Shown here: positions 40,778-49,242 of the stretch, in pieces
Layout: the number at the start of each line of letters is the position of its first letter
Numbering within the stretch: the first letter of the stretch is position 1
Assembly: GCF_002251755.1 (NCBI RefSeq)
Contig: NZ_NOXT01000124.1
Span: 62,001 to 126,000 of the forward strand
Origin: Sandarakinorhabdus cyanobacteriorum
Lineage (GTDB): Bacteria > Pseudomonadota > Alphaproteobacteria > Sphingomonadales > Sphingomonadaceae
Length of the DNA stretch: 64,000 bases
Direction: 5' to 3'
The notes under the pieces: generated by a model
Seen by the model: the letters and a program-made list of their open reading frames with translations, nothing else
Database searches by the model: none
Told to the model about the DNA's origin: nothing
Program-made: the position numbers and the translations under genes

Positions 40778-41191
40778 CTATTTGTCCGTCCCCTTGGCCT
40801 TTCCCCATTGGCGAGCGGCGGTGTAGCCAAGATAGCCGGTGCCGAACAGCGCGTAGAGCGGTTCGGGCAACCCATTGAGATAGCGGGTCATGCCTTGCGC
40901 GATGTCGTTCGCCATCTGCGGCTGCACGGCGGCGATCAGGCCCATCGGGATCGACCACAACAGCAACGCATACATGACATAGAGGAAGCTGGGCCGGGCC
41001 CGGCTGGTCCAGGGATCGGCGCTGCCGGCTTCGGCAACAATGGCCGACAATTGGGTGGAGAGCAGCTCCAGTTCCTGGCTGTTCTGCAGCTTGACCAGTT
41101 CCAGCTTGGCCGCATCACGGGCCTTGGGATCGGGAATGATCTTGTCAATCAGGCCGGCGATGGGGGCGATCAGGGCGTTCAGAACCGACAT
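40778..41191 (-). CDS. Gene-transfer-agent-type holin (3TM holin family)
   Basis: A 137-residue protein. An N-terminal amphipathic segment (LNALIAPIAGLIDKIIPDP) is followed by a coiled region (AKLELVKLQNSQELELLSTQ), then two hydrophobic helices (SFLYVMYALLLWSIPMGLIAAV and LYALFGTGYLGYTAARQWGK). This organisation fits the GTA_holin_3TM (Holin_3TMs) family. In Rhodobacter a holin and endolysin outside the main cluster release gene transfer agents. No endolysin or phage gene is adjacent here. It sits next to tRNA-Pro, with the tRNA upstream on the same strand. The start was placed after an AAAGG site. Confidence 0.75.
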   Translation of the reverse strand: MSVLNALIAPIAGLIDKIIPDPKARDAAKLELVKLQNSQELELLSTQLSAIVAEAGSADPWTSRARPSFLYVMYALLLWSIPMGLIAAVQPQMANDIAQGMTRYLNGLPEPLYALFGTGYLGYTAARQWGKAKGTDK

Positions 41192-41296
41192 GTTCGTGCC
41201 TTTCCGGTGAGAGGAAGGCAAGAAGATAACCAAATCGGTTCGTGTAGGACAGGCGCGGTGACGACGGCTGTTTGGGGGGCTGAATGGAGGAGAAAA

Positions 41297-41373
41297 TGGT
41301 CGGAGCGACAGGATTCGAACCTGCGACCTCCAGACCCCCAGTCTGATGCGCTACCAGGCTGCGCTACGCTCCG
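41297..41373 (-). tRNA. tRNA-Pro (anticodon GGG)
   Basis: On the minus strand the acceptor stem CGGAGCG pairs with CGCTCCG, the D arm is GCGCAGCCTGGTAGCGC, the anticodon arm is TCAGA-CTGGGGG-TCTGG and the T arm is GCAGGTTCGAATCCTGT. The anticodon loop places GGG at 34-36. The discriminator A and an encoded CCA follow. The anticodon stem has one T-G wobble pair. It would read CCC and CCU codons. Confidence 0.96.
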
Positions 41374-41426
41374 GACCGGCGTGGGGCTTAGGGGCAATCG
41401 GGCGGCGATGCAACAGGCTTGTCACC

Positions 41427-42800
41427 TCAGGCCGCATTTTCGATGCCATATTGCTTCATCAGGTCATAGAGCGTCGGCCGGCTGATGCCGAGCAGCTTGG
41501 CGGTCAGGCTCATGTTGCCATCGCTGTAGGACAGGGCGCGGCGGATGGCCTGGCGGTCGGCCGCCTCGCGGGCGTTCTTCAGGCTGAGCGCCGCCTCGTC
41601 GATCTTGTTGACCAGATCCAGGTCTGCGGCGGTCAGGCGGCTGCCTTCGGCCATGATCACCGCACGTTTCATGCGGTTTTCCAGCTCGCGCACGTTGCCG
41701 GGCCAGCTCCAATCGGCCATGGCGGCGATGGCATCCGGGGTGAAACCCTTGAATTCGCAGCCATTCTCCCGGGCGAAGCGGTTGAGGAAATATTGCCCCA
41801 GCAAGGCAGCATCGCCCGGCCGGTCCTTCAGGGCCGGGATGCGCACGACGATTTCGGCCAGCCGGTAATAAAGATCTTCGCGGAAGCGGCCGCTGCTCTT
41901 CATCTCGTCGAGATTCTGGTGGGTGGCACACACGATCCGCACATCGACCGGAATGGTCTTGCGGCCGCCGACCCGTTCGATCACCCGTTCCTGGATGAAA
42001 CGCAGCAATTTCACCTGCAGCGGCAACGGAATATCGCCCACTTCGTCAAGGAAAAGCGTGCCACCCTGGGCCAGCTCGATCTTGCCTTCCTGCATCTTCA
42101 CCGCACCGGTGAAGGCGCCGCGCTCGTGGCCGAACAGTTCGGATTCCAGCAGATTTTCGGGAATGGCAGCGCAGTTGATCGCCACGAACGGGCCATCGGC
42201 ACGGGCCGAGGCATTGTGCAGACCGCGCGCCAGCACCTCCTTGCCGGTGCCCGACGCGCCGAGCAGCATCACCGAGACATTGGCGGAGGCAACACGCTCC
42301 ACCATCCGTGCAACCTTGATCATTTCGGGCGACTGGGTGACGAGCCCACCCAGCACCTTGTCGACCGCGCCGCCCGATTCCGCCAGCCGGCGGTTTTCCG
42401 CCTCAAGCGTGGCGACATGATAGGCGCGGCGCACGATCAAGCCGAGTTCGTCGATGTCGACCGGCTTGTGGTAGAAATCAAAGGCACCCAGCGCGATGGC
42501 GCGCCGCGCGCTTTCGCGGGCGCCATGGCCGGACGCGACAATCACCTTGGTGGCCGGGCGCATCGCCAAAATGGCTTCCAGCGTGGCAAAGCCTTCCGAC
42601 ACGCCATCAGGATCGGGCGGCAGGCCCAGATCCAGCGTCACCACCGCCGGCTGGTGGGTGCGCAGCGCTTCCAGCGCCGCATCCCGGTCACCGGCGATGA
42701 TCACCTCCTGATCCTCGTAACTCCATTTCAGCTGGCGCTGCAGGCCGGGATCATCTTCGACGATCAGGAGCTTTGGCAGCAACCCGGGCTTGTCACTCAC
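41427..42800 (-). CDS. prsR: PEP-CTERM-box response regulator PrsR (sigma-54 activator)
   Basis: A 457-residue NtrC-type regulator. The receiver domain has phospho-acceptor D57 (VVTLDLGLPPDPDG). The AAA+ domain has the Walker A GASGTGKE and the sigma-54 contact loop GAFTGA (HERGAFTGAVKM), and the Walker B region is TLFLDEVGDI. The C terminus is a Fis-type helix-turn-helix (NMSLTAKLLGISRPTLYDLMKQYGI). PrsR with PrsK controls exosortase-linked PEP-CTERM genes in other bacteria. It is coupled to prsK by a four-base overlap. Two matching sigma-54 promoters are in the window. Confidence 0.93.
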   Translation of the reverse strand: MSDKPGLLPKLLIVEDDPGLQRQLKWSYEDQEVIIAGDRDAALEALRTHQPAVVTLDLGLPPDPDGVSEGFATLEAILAMRPATKVIVASGHGARESARRAIALGAFDFYHKPVDIDELGLIVRRAYHVATLEAENRRLAESGGAVDKVLGGLVTQSPEMIKVARMVERVASANVSVMLLGASGTGKEVLARGLHNASARADGPFVAINCAAIPENLLESELFGHERGAFTGAVKMQEGKIELAQGGTLFLDEVGDIPLPLQVKLLRFIQERVIERVGGRKTIPVDVRIVCATHQNLDEMKSSGRFREDLYYRLAEIVVRIPALKDRPGDAALLGQYFLNRFARENGCEFKGFTPDAIAAMADWSWPGNVRELENRMKRAVIMAEGSRLTAADLDLVNKIDEAALSLKNAREAADRQAIRRALSYSDGNMSLTAKLLGISRPTLYDLMKQYGIENAA

Positions 42801-44902
42801 GCCTCTCCCCTTTCCAGCTGAACCATGTCAGGCGCTTGCCCGGCGGCGGGCAGGCTGATGGTGAAGGTCGTTCCTTCCCCTTCCCGGCTGGCAACGTCAA
42901 GCCGGCCGCCATGGGCCCGGGCAATTTCACGCGCCTCATAGGCGCCGATGCCGAAGCCACCGGGCTTGGTGGACTGGAACGGCTGGAACAATTCCTGGCG
43001 AATGAAGCGCGCCGACATGCCATGGCCGCGATCGGCGATGGAGATGATGAGCTGTTGCCCCGACCGCGCCGCATCGATGCGGATCGGGGAACCAGCTGTG
43101 GAGGCATCGATGGCATTCTGCAGCAGATGGGCCAGCATCTGTTCCAACCGTTCGGCATCGCCGTTGACGATCAGGGCATCGGCATCATCGGGCAGATGCA
43201 GGCTGAGCGCCGGCCAGGCTGCCCCGCGCGATTTGGCCAGTTGGCGCAGCAGGGCCGCCAGCGACAGCGGCCGGTCTTCCCCTTCGCCGCTGCGGGCGCG
43301 CTGGGACAGCCAGGCCAGCAAGGCGTTCATCTTGCCAACCGAAACCTTCAGCGTTTCCACCATGTCGGCCCGGAATTCCGGATTGTCGGCATGGCGTTCG
43401 GCATTGCGGGCCAACAGCGACAATTGGCTGACCAGATTCTTGATGTCGTGCAGGATGAAGGCAAAGCGGCGGTTGAACTCCTCGAACCGGCGCGCCTCTT
43501 CCAGCGCGGCCTGGCCGCTGCTTTCGGCAATATAGCTGCCGACTTGGCGGCCGAGGGTCTTCAGCAATTCCTCGTCTTCCCAGTTCAATGTGCGCGGCGC
43601 CATGCTGCGGCCCACCAGCACCACCCCGGCCAGCGCATCGCGGTTCACCGCCGGCACCACCAGCCACAGCCGGCGATCGTCCAGCAGCCAGCCCGGCACC
43701 GCTGGCGCGCCCGGTGCCTCGCCGCTGCGCACCCGGTCCAGATCAAGGGCCCGATCCTCCTTCTGCAGCCAGGCGACCAGTGGGCTGTCGATGGCGATGG
43801 GTTCGGGTTCGATGTGCGCCATGTCCCAATTGGCCATGGGCTGCAGCCGATCATCATCGGGCACCAGCAGCCAGCCGCCGCGGGCATCCAGCACGCGGGC
43901 CAGCGCCTGCACCACGCGGGTGGGCAGCGTATCGGCATCGCCGGGCGCCGAGATGGTGGCGATGAAGCGCAGCCATTCGGTGCGATAATCATATTGATAG
44001 CGATAGAAATTGCGGGCGATGGCCACCTTCAGCCGCGCCCGGAACCGTTCGGAGGCCAGCACCACCACGCCCAGCAGGATGGTGCCGAACAGGAAGGTGA
44101 CCTGCAGCAGCGTCCCCCAGCTGCCGCCCACCAGCCGCAGCAGATAGGCCAGCAGCGACATGGCGATGAGGTAGAATCCGACGCCCGAAAAGGCCACGGT
44201 CTGGAAAGCGATGGCGCGCGAGACGCGGGCGCCCTTCACCAGGCTGTCGCGGGTGGCAAACACGAACAGGATCACCAGCAACGCGTTCACGGCGCCGCGG
44301 ATATTGTAGAGATCGGTGGATCCGGGCGGCAGCAGGAAGGCAAAGGTGTAGAAGTTCAGATCATAGAGGAACAGGCCAGCCAACCCGATGGCGAGCAGGC
44401 GCAGGCCCGACCGGTCCGCCGGCAGCGAATTGATGTAGAAATTGTGCGCCAGCACCACGCCGGTGACAGAAACGGCGATGCGGGTGACCAGAAAGAAGCT
44501 GCCCACTGCACCGGCCGTGCCGGCAAACACGCCTTCGGTGGCGCCGGACAGATCGATGACAAGCTGCAGCGTCATCACGAAGCCGAGCACGCCGCCGACC
44601 CAGAAGGCCGACCGGGCGCTGCCACTGCCACCCAGCCATTCGGGGCGCAGCGCATAGAGCAGCAGGCCGATCCAGCCGGCGATCTTGATGGTCTGAAAGC
44701 GCGACAGCCAGACCTGGGCCGCCGGATCCACCACATAGGCATAGGCAAAGCTGCCGGCCCACAGCGCCGTGAGCAGCGCGGCGCCGGCCATCAGCAGGTT
44801 GAAGGTTGCCCGCTGGCGCGACACGGCCGCCACGGCTAGGCCCAGATAGGCCAGCAACGCCATCAGGTGGCTGAACAGGCCGACTTCGGTCAACGGAATC
44901 AT
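42797..44902 (-). CDS. prsK: PEP-CTERM system histidine kinase PrsK
   Basis: A 701-residue membrane kinase. Residues about 1-280 contain eight or so transmembrane helices with little periplasmic sequence, as in XrtA/PEP-CTERM system kinases. A GAF-like segment follows (about 325-480). The phosphorylated His lies in FAFILHDIKNLVSQLSLLARN. The ATPase domain ends GGFGIGAYEAREIARAHGGRLDV. It is expected to phosphorylate PrsR. The signal is unknown. The exosortase and EPS genes that normally accompany this pair are outside the window. The start MIPLTEVGLFSHLMALLAYLG was chosen as it begins the first membrane helix. Confidence 0.92.
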   Translation of the reverse strand: MIPLTEVGLFSHLMALLAYLGLAVAAVSRQRATFNLLMAGAALLTALWAGSFAYAYVVDPAAQVWLSRFQTIKIAGWIGLLLYALRPEWLGGSGSARSAFWVGGVLGFVMTLQLVIDLSGATEGVFAGTAGAVGSFFLVTRIAVSVTGVVLAHNFYINSLPADRSGLRLLAIGLAGLFLYDLNFYTFAFLLPPGSTDLYNIRGAVNALLVILFVFATRDSLVKGARVSRAIAFQTVAFSGVGFYLIAMSLLAYLLRLVGGSWGTLLQVTFLFGTILLGVVVLASERFRARLKVAIARNFYRYQYDYRTEWLRFIATISAPGDADTLPTRVVQALARVLDARGGWLLVPDDDRLQPMANWDMAHIEPEPIAIDSPLVAWLQKEDRALDLDRVRSGEAPGAPAVPGWLLDDRRLWLVVPAVNRDALAGVVLVGRSMAPRTLNWEDEELLKTLGRQVGSYIAESSGQAALEEARRFEEFNRRFAFILHDIKNLVSQLSLLARNAERHADNPEFRADMVETLKVSVGKMNALLAWLSQRARSGEGEDRPLSLAALLRQLAKSRGAAWPALSLHLPDDADALIVNGDAERLEQMLAHLLQNAIDASTAGSPIRIDAARSGQQLIISIADRGHGMSARFIRQELFQPFQSTKPGGFGIGAYEAREIARAHGGRLDVASREGEGTTFTISLPAAGQAPDMVQLERGEA

Positions 44903-45046
44903 GCCGCCGCCCTGTTGATGTCCTTGCCGATCATGGCCCAACCCCCGATTTTGCTGCCGGTCACTATCGCGCGCCGGGCAAACAACTGGCAAGCGTAACG
45001 GTACGGAAACGGCAAGACAAAATCATCACAACTTGCAGGCTGATCA

Positions 45047-45080
45047 TATCATGGCTGATGATAAGCATGTATGCTATTAT
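45047..45080 (+). promoter_or_regulatory. marR operator and probable leaderless promoter
   Basis: Two inverted repeats are present: TATCAT-N5-ATGATA (45047-45063) and AGCAT-GT-ATGCT (45064-45075). Directly after is an extended -10 element TGC-TATTAT (45073-45080), which would start transcription around 45086-45087, the A of the MarR ATG. No ribosome site precedes that ATG. MarR would therefore repress its own promoter by covering it. Confidence 0.55.
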
Positions 45081-45085
45081 TCGCC

Positions 45086-45553
45086 ATGACCATTGCCCAA
45101 GCCGAGTCGCCCCCTGCAGGCCGTTTTGCCGTTGCCGATACGATCGGCGTGCTGGTTTCCGATGCGGCGCGGCTGCTGCGCCGGCGGTTTGATGCCCGGG
45201 CCCGCGCCATCGGCGTGTCGCGGGCACAATGGCAGGTGCTGATTGCGCTGGCGCGGTCGGAAGGCAGCAGCCAGGCCGCCCTTGCCGAGCGACTGGAAGT
45301 GGAAACCATCACTGTGGGCCGCATGGTGGACCGGCTGGAGGAAGCCGGGTTGGTGGAGCGCCGGCCCGACCCGGCCGATCGCCGCGCCTGGCAGCTGTTC
45401 CTCACCGCGCGGGCCAATGATCTTCTGCTTGATCTGCAGCCGGTGGCCGATGCCGTCCGCGCCGAAATGCTGGCGGGCCTGAGCGAAGCGGAGCAGGCGG
45501 AACTGCACCGTTTGCTGAGCCGGCTGCGCGCCAATCTGCTGCGGGAGGGTTGA
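45086..45553 (+). CDS. MarR family transcriptional regulator
   Basis: A 155-residue winged-helix repressor. The DNA-binding region is RAQWQVLIALARSEGSSQAALAERLEVETITVGRMVDRLEEAGLVERRPDPADRRAWQLFLT, with the conserved wing D-x-R. MarR proteins dimerise on palindromes and release on binding phenolic or hydrophobic compounds. ATG 45086 was preferred over 45071, as the latter lies inside an operator palindrome. It heads an operon with an EmrA/EmrB-type efflux pump, whose genes start five bases after its stop. Confidence 0.9.
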   Translation: MTIAQAESPPAGRFAVADTIGVLVSDAARLLRRRFDARARAIGVSRAQWQVLIALARSEGSSQAALAERLEVETITVGRMVDRLEEAGLVERRPDPADRRAWQLFLTARANDLLLDLQPVADAVRAEMLAGLSEAEQAELHRLLSRLRANLLREG

Positions 45554-45557
45554 GCCG

Positions 45558-46577
45558 ATGCACGCGCGTGTGGACACCGCCCCGCCAAAAGGCCGCTGGC
45601 GCACCCGGCTGATCATGGCCAGCGTGCCGCTGCTGCTGGCCGCCGCCGGCCTTTATCTTTGGCAACAGGGCCAGGGCCAGGTGACGACCGACAACGCCTA
45701 TGTGCGGATGGACAAGGTGGCGCTGTCGGCCGATGTCTCCGGCCGGGTGGCCGAGGTGCTGGTGGACGAGAATATGAAGGTGAAGGCCGGCCAGGTGCTG
45801 ATCCGGCTGGCACCGCGCCCGTTCCGCATCGCGCTGGATCAGGCCGAAGCCGAGCTGGCCAGTGCCCGGCTGCAGGTGCAGCAGCTGAAGACGGGCACCG
45901 GGGGCAGCGCCGCCGATGTGGCCGGCAAGCGCGAGGCGGTGACGCTGGCCGAAGCGGAGCTGGTGCGCCAGCAGGAGCTGATCAAGCGCGGCTTTGCCAC
46001 GCGGGCACGGCTGCAGCAGGCCGAATATGATGCCGCCAATGCCCGCGCCGAACTGGCCCGGGCGCTGGCTGATGATGCCCGCGCCCGCGAAGGCGCCGGC
46101 CGCAGCATTTCGGTGGAGGATCACCCGCTGGTGCAGGCCGCCCGCGCCGCCCGCGACCGCGCCGCACTGGATCTGGAACGCAGCATGATCCGCGCGCCGG
46201 CCGATGGCATCGTCACGCAGACCAGCCGGGTGCTGCGCGGCCAGGCCATCGTGCAGGGCGTTGCCACCATGAGCCTGATGGTGACCGGCAGCGCCTTTGT
46301 GGAGGCCAATTTCAAGGAAACCGAGCTGCGCGACATGGCGGTGGGCCAGCCGGCCGAGGTGCGGCTTGATGCCTTTCCCGATCGGCCGATTGCCGGCCGG
46401 GTCGAGAGCATCGGCGCCGGCACCGGGGCGGAGTTTTCGGTGCTGCCGGCACAGAATGCCACCGGCAACTGGGTGAAGGTGGTGCAGCGCGTGCCGGTGC
46501 GCGTGGCGCTGCAGCCGCGCCGGGATGTGCCGTTGATCGCCGGGCTTTCGGCCGAGGTGAAGGTGATCACGCGGTGA
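45558..46577 (+). CDS. emrA: EmrA/HlyD-type membrane fusion protein
   Basis: A 339-residue periplasmic adaptor. One transmembrane helix is near residues 16-36 (RLIMASVPLLLAAAGLYLW), followed by the lipoyl half-motif TTDNAYVRMDKVALSADVSGRV, a long coiled-coil hairpin (about 95-200) and the C-terminal beta barrel (APADGIVTQTSRVLRGQAIVQGV, PAEVRLDAFPDRPIAGRVESI). It links an inner-membrane pump to an outer-membrane channel. The TolC-like channel gene is not here. Its stop overlaps the start of emrB (GTGA). Confidence 0.9.
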   Translation: MHARVDTAPPKGRWRTRLIMASVPLLLAAAGLYLWQQGQGQVTTDNAYVRMDKVALSADVSGRVAEVLVDENMKVKAGQVLIRLAPRPFRIALDQAEAELASARLQVQQLKTGTGGSAADVAGKREAVTLAEAELVRQQELIKRGFATRARLQQAEYDAANARAELARALADDARAREGAGRSISVEDHPLVQAARAARDRAALDLERSMIRAPADGIVTQTSRVLRGQAIVQGVATMSLMVTGSAFVEANFKETELRDMAVGQPAEVRLDAFPDRPIAGRVESIGAGTGAEFSVLPAQNATGNWVKVVQRVPVRVALQPRRDVPLIAGLSAEVKVITR

Positions 46578-48109
46578 GCACCGCCGCCGCCCCGGCGCAG
46601 CCGGCCGGCCTGCCCGCATCACCGCTGGTGATCACGGCGGTGGTGATGCTGGGCAGCTTCATGACCATTCTCGATTCCACCATCGCCAATGTCGCGCTGC
46701 CGCACATGCAGCCCAGCCTGAATGCCGCGGCCGACAGTGTGACCTGGGTGCTGACCAGCTATATCGTTGCGACCGCCGTTGCCACGCCGCTCACCGGCTG
46801 GCTGGCGGCGCGCATCGGCCGGCGATCGCTGTTCCTGTGGTCGGTTGCCGGCTTCACCATCACCTCGGTCATGTGCGGCCTCGCCGGAAGCCTGACGGAG
46901 ATGGTGATCTGGCGCATGTTGCAGGGCGCGGCCGGGGCCTTTCTGGCGCCGCTGGGCCAGGCCTATGTGCTGGATGTGTGGCCGCCGGCCAAACATGGCC
47001 CGGCCATGGCCTGGTGGGGCGTGGGGGTGATGGTGGGGCCGATCCTGGGCCCGGTGGTGGGCGGCTGGCTGACCGACAGTTTCGATTGGCGCTGGGTGTT
47101 CCTGATCAACCTGCCGTTCGGGTTGATCTGCTTTGCCTGGGCCACGGCGGTGTTGCCGGAACCGGCCCTGCCGCAACGCCGCTTTGATCTCATCGGCTTT
47201 GCCATGCTGGCCCTGGGCATGGCGGCGCTGCAGCTGGCGCTGGATCGCGGCCAGCAGCTGGACTGGCTAGAAAGCTGGGAAGTGCGGATCGAGTTCGGCC
47301 TGGCCATCGCCGGCCTGTGGGCATTTGGCGTCCACGCGCTGGCCACCCCAGGCGCCATCGTGGACCGGCAGTTGCTGACCGACCGCAACGCCATGACCGG
47401 CATGTTGTTCATCACCATGGTCGGCTTTCTGCTGGTGGCGACCACGGCGCTGCTGCCCACCATGGTACAGACGATGTTCGGCTATCCGGTGGTGGCGGCG
47501 GGTGAACTGATGATGCCACGCGGCATCGGCATGATGATCGCCATGATGTCGGCCGGGCAATTGCTGGGGCGCGGCGTGGACCCGCGGCTGATGCTGGGCG
47601 TGGGCTTCACCCTCACCGGCGCCGCGCTGTGGGGGATGAGCCTGTTTTCGCCCCAGCAGGATGCCTGGCCCTTTATGTCCACCGGGTTTGTTCAGGGCCT
47701 GGGCCTGGGTCTGATCTTCGTGCCGCTGAACACCGTGGCCTTTGCCAGCCTGCCGATGGCGCTGCGCACCGATGCCTCGGCGATCTTCATGCTGCTGCGG
47801 AACATCGGCGGCTCGATCGGGATCAGCGTGGCGGTGGCGCTGCTGGAACGCCAGACGCAGGTGAGCCACGCCGATCTGGGCAGCGGCATCACGCCGTTCA
47901 GCCAGCCCTGGGCCGATCCCGCCGCCCTTGCTGCCGCCGGGCTGGGCGGGGTGGTGGCCGTACTGGACGGCACGGTGAGCAAGCAGGCAGTGATGATCGC
48001 CTATATCGACGTGTTCCGCGCCATGTCGGTGATGGCGCTGGCCATGCTGCTGCTGCTGCCCATCCTGAAGCGGCCGAAGCCGGCACCGCCGGTGCATCTG
48101 CCGGAGTGA
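46574..48109 (+). CDS. emrB: EmrB/QacA-type drug efflux transporter (DHA2 MFS)
   Basis: A 511-residue major facilitator with 14 predicted helices. Signatures are MLGSFMTILDSTIANVALPHMQ (helix 1, DHA2 motif D1), GWLAARIGRRSLFLWS (motif A) and WWGVGVMVGPILGPVVGGWLTD (motif C, an antiporter). It starts at GTG 46574, overlapping emrA. It exports hydrophobic drugs or uncouplers in exchange for protons. Expected control is by the MarR gene two positions upstream. The stop codon's last base is the first base of a composite palindrome. Confidence 0.92.
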   Translation: MSTAAAPAQPAGLPASPLVITAVVMLGSFMTILDSTIANVALPHMQPSLNAAADSVTWVLTSYIVATAVATPLTGWLAARIGRRSLFLWSVAGFTITSVMCGLAGSLTEMVIWRMLQGAAGAFLAPLGQAYVLDVWPPAKHGPAMAWWGVGVMVGPILGPVVGGWLTDSFDWRWVFLINLPFGLICFAWATAVLPEPALPQRRFDLIGFAMLALGMAALQLALDRGQQLDWLESWEVRIEFGLAIAGLWAFGVHALATPGAIVDRQLLTDRNAMTGMLFITMVGFLLVATTALLPTMVQTMFGYPVVAAGELMMPRGIGMMIAMMSAGQLLGRGVDPRLMLGVGFTLTGAALWGMSLFSPQQDAWPFMSTGFVQGLGLGLIFVPLNTVAFASLPMALRTDASAIFMLLRNIGGSIGISVAVALLERQTQVSHADLGSGITPFSQPWADPAALAAAGLGGVVAVLDGTVSKQAVMIAYIDVFRAMSVMALAMLLLLPILKRPKPAPPVHLPE

Positions 48110-48219
48110 TCCTCCCCCTCTGGGGGAGGTGCCGCCCGCCGGGCGGCGGAGGGGGCCGCGCATGTGGAACGGGTGCGCCCCCTCCGCCCTGCGGGCACCT
48201 CCCTCAAAGGGGGAGGATC
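48109..48219. repeat. Composite intergenic palindrome, copy F
   Basis: The left arm ATCCTCCCCCTCTGGGGGAGG begins at the emrB stop. The right arm is CCTCCCTCAAAGGGGGAGG, slightly eroded. Internal GGCGGAGGGGG and CCCCCTCCGCC cores are intact. It fills the gap between two convergent genes. Confidence 0.9.
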
Positions 48220-48222
48220 TGT

Positions 48223-48588
48223 TCAAGGGGCGTGCAGGCCGATCAGGCGCATCACCACGGCTTCCACCAGCATCACCGCCAGCCACCACAGGCAGGCCAT
48301 GCCGATGCGGTTCCAGCGCTGGCCGGCCATGCTGAGCGAGGTGGCCAGCGCCGGCACCACGAAACCGGCCCAGATCACCACGGCAGACCCCAGGGTCATG
48401 ATCCAGATTGGCGCCTTGGGCGGGGCCAGGATCAGCGCGCCGGCCAGGATGGCGCAGAGCCAGCCGGCCGAGATTAACGCGATGATCCAGCTGCCCAACC
48501 CCTTGGGCCGATCGACAAACTGGGCCAGCAACAGGCCAAGCAGGGTGGCGATGCCGATGGGGATGGCGTTGATGACGATATAAATCAT
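48223..48588 (-). CDS. Four-helix membrane protein of unknown function
   Basis: A 121-residue protein with four hydrophobic segments (IYIVINAIPIGIATLLGLLLAQF, IIALISAGWLCAILAGALIL, IWIMTLGSAVVIWAGFVVP and IGMACLWWLAVMLVEAVVMRLIGL). I do not recognise it with confidence; DUF1761-like proteins are similar in plan. ATG 48588 begins the first helix. A longer frame from 48618 has no better ribosome site. It is divergent from the epimerase gene and convergent with emrB. Confidence 0.6.
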   Translation of the reverse strand: MIYIVINAIPIGIATLLGLLLAQFVDRPKGLGSWIIALISAGWLCAILAGALILAPPKAPIWIMTLGSAVVIWAGFVVPALATSLSMAGQRWNRIGMACLWWLAVMLVEAVVMRLIGLHAP

Positions 48589-48653
48589 GTTGCCAGCTTG
48601 CCGGCTTTTTGCCGCCATGCAAGGGGCAGCGGCGTTGCTTTCGGGAGGATAGG

Positions 48654-49097
48654 ATGAGCGAATTGCCGGAACTGTTGCTGGGACGCCTGAACCATGTCGG
48701 CATTGCCTGCCCGTCGATCGACGATGCGGTGGCGATGTATGGCCGACTGTTTGGCGCGACTGTTTCCACCCCGGCCTTTGACCTGCCGGCCCAGGGCGTG
48801 CGGGTGGCGTTCATCGATGTCGCCAACAGCCAACTGGAACTGATCGAGCCGCTGGGCGCCGATTCCCCCATCCACGGCTTTCTGAAGAAAAACCCCAACG
48901 GCGGGCAGCATCATGTCTGCTTCGAGGTGAAGGACATCATCGCGGCGCGCGATGCGATGCGCGCCCGCGGTGCCACCGTGCTGGGCACCGGCGAGCCGCG
49001 GATGGGCGCGCACGGGGTGCCGGTGATATTCGTCCACCCGCGCGACACCGGCGGCGTGCTGGTGGAATTGATGCAGGAGCCCGAGGGGCATCATTAA
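48654..49097 (+). CDS. mce: Methylmalonyl-CoA epimerase
   Basis: A 147-residue VOC-superfamily protein. The metal ligands are H14 (RLNHVGIACPSIDDA), the Gln/Glu of NSQLELIEPL, His of GGQHHVCFEV and the C-terminal Glu of VLVELMQ. The sequence GADSPIHGFLKKNPNGGQHHVCFEV is characteristic. It interconverts methylmalonyl-CoA stereoisomers in propionyl-CoA metabolism, serving the mutase, which is not nearby. A GGGAGGATAGG leader gives a strong start. Confidence 0.93.
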   Translation: MSELPELLLGRLNHVGIACPSIDDAVAMYGRLFGATVSTPAFDLPAQGVRVAFIDVANSQLELIEPLGADSPIHGFLKKNPNGGQHHVCFEVKDIIAARDAMRARGATVLGTGEPRMGAHGVPVIFVHPRDTGGVLVELMQEPEGHH

Positions 49098-49102
49098 AAA
49101 AC

Positions 49103-49239
49103 AGATCCTCCCCAAACTCGTTTGGGGAGGTGGCAGACTAGGCGAAAGCCGGGGCTGACGGAGGGGCCTTTGCGGCACGCGCCCCTCCGCCTCGCGTTGC
49201 TCGGCACCTCCCCAAGCAAGCTTGGGGAGGACCTTTTTT
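49103..49239. repeat. Composite palindrome, copy G (variant arms), ending in a terminator
   Basis: The layout is the same as in copies A to F, but the arms are CCTCCCCAAA-CTCG-TTTGGGGAGG and CCTCCCCAAG-CAAG-CTTGGGGAGG, around GGAGGGGC and GCCCCTCCGCC cores. The right hairpin (49207-49230) is followed by ACC and six Ts, so it should end plus-strand transcripts of the epimerase gene. Confidence 0.88.
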
Positions 49240-49242
49240 GCC

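Noticed and set aside
42773-44839. A 688-codon plus-strand open frame opposite prsK
   Set aside because: PrsK with its H-box and ATPase motifs is on the minus strand; the opposing frame has no recognisable domain.
3194-49239. CRISPR array from the repeated GC-rich hairpins
   Set aside because: Copies are kilobases apart, palindromic and without regular spacers; no cas genes are present.
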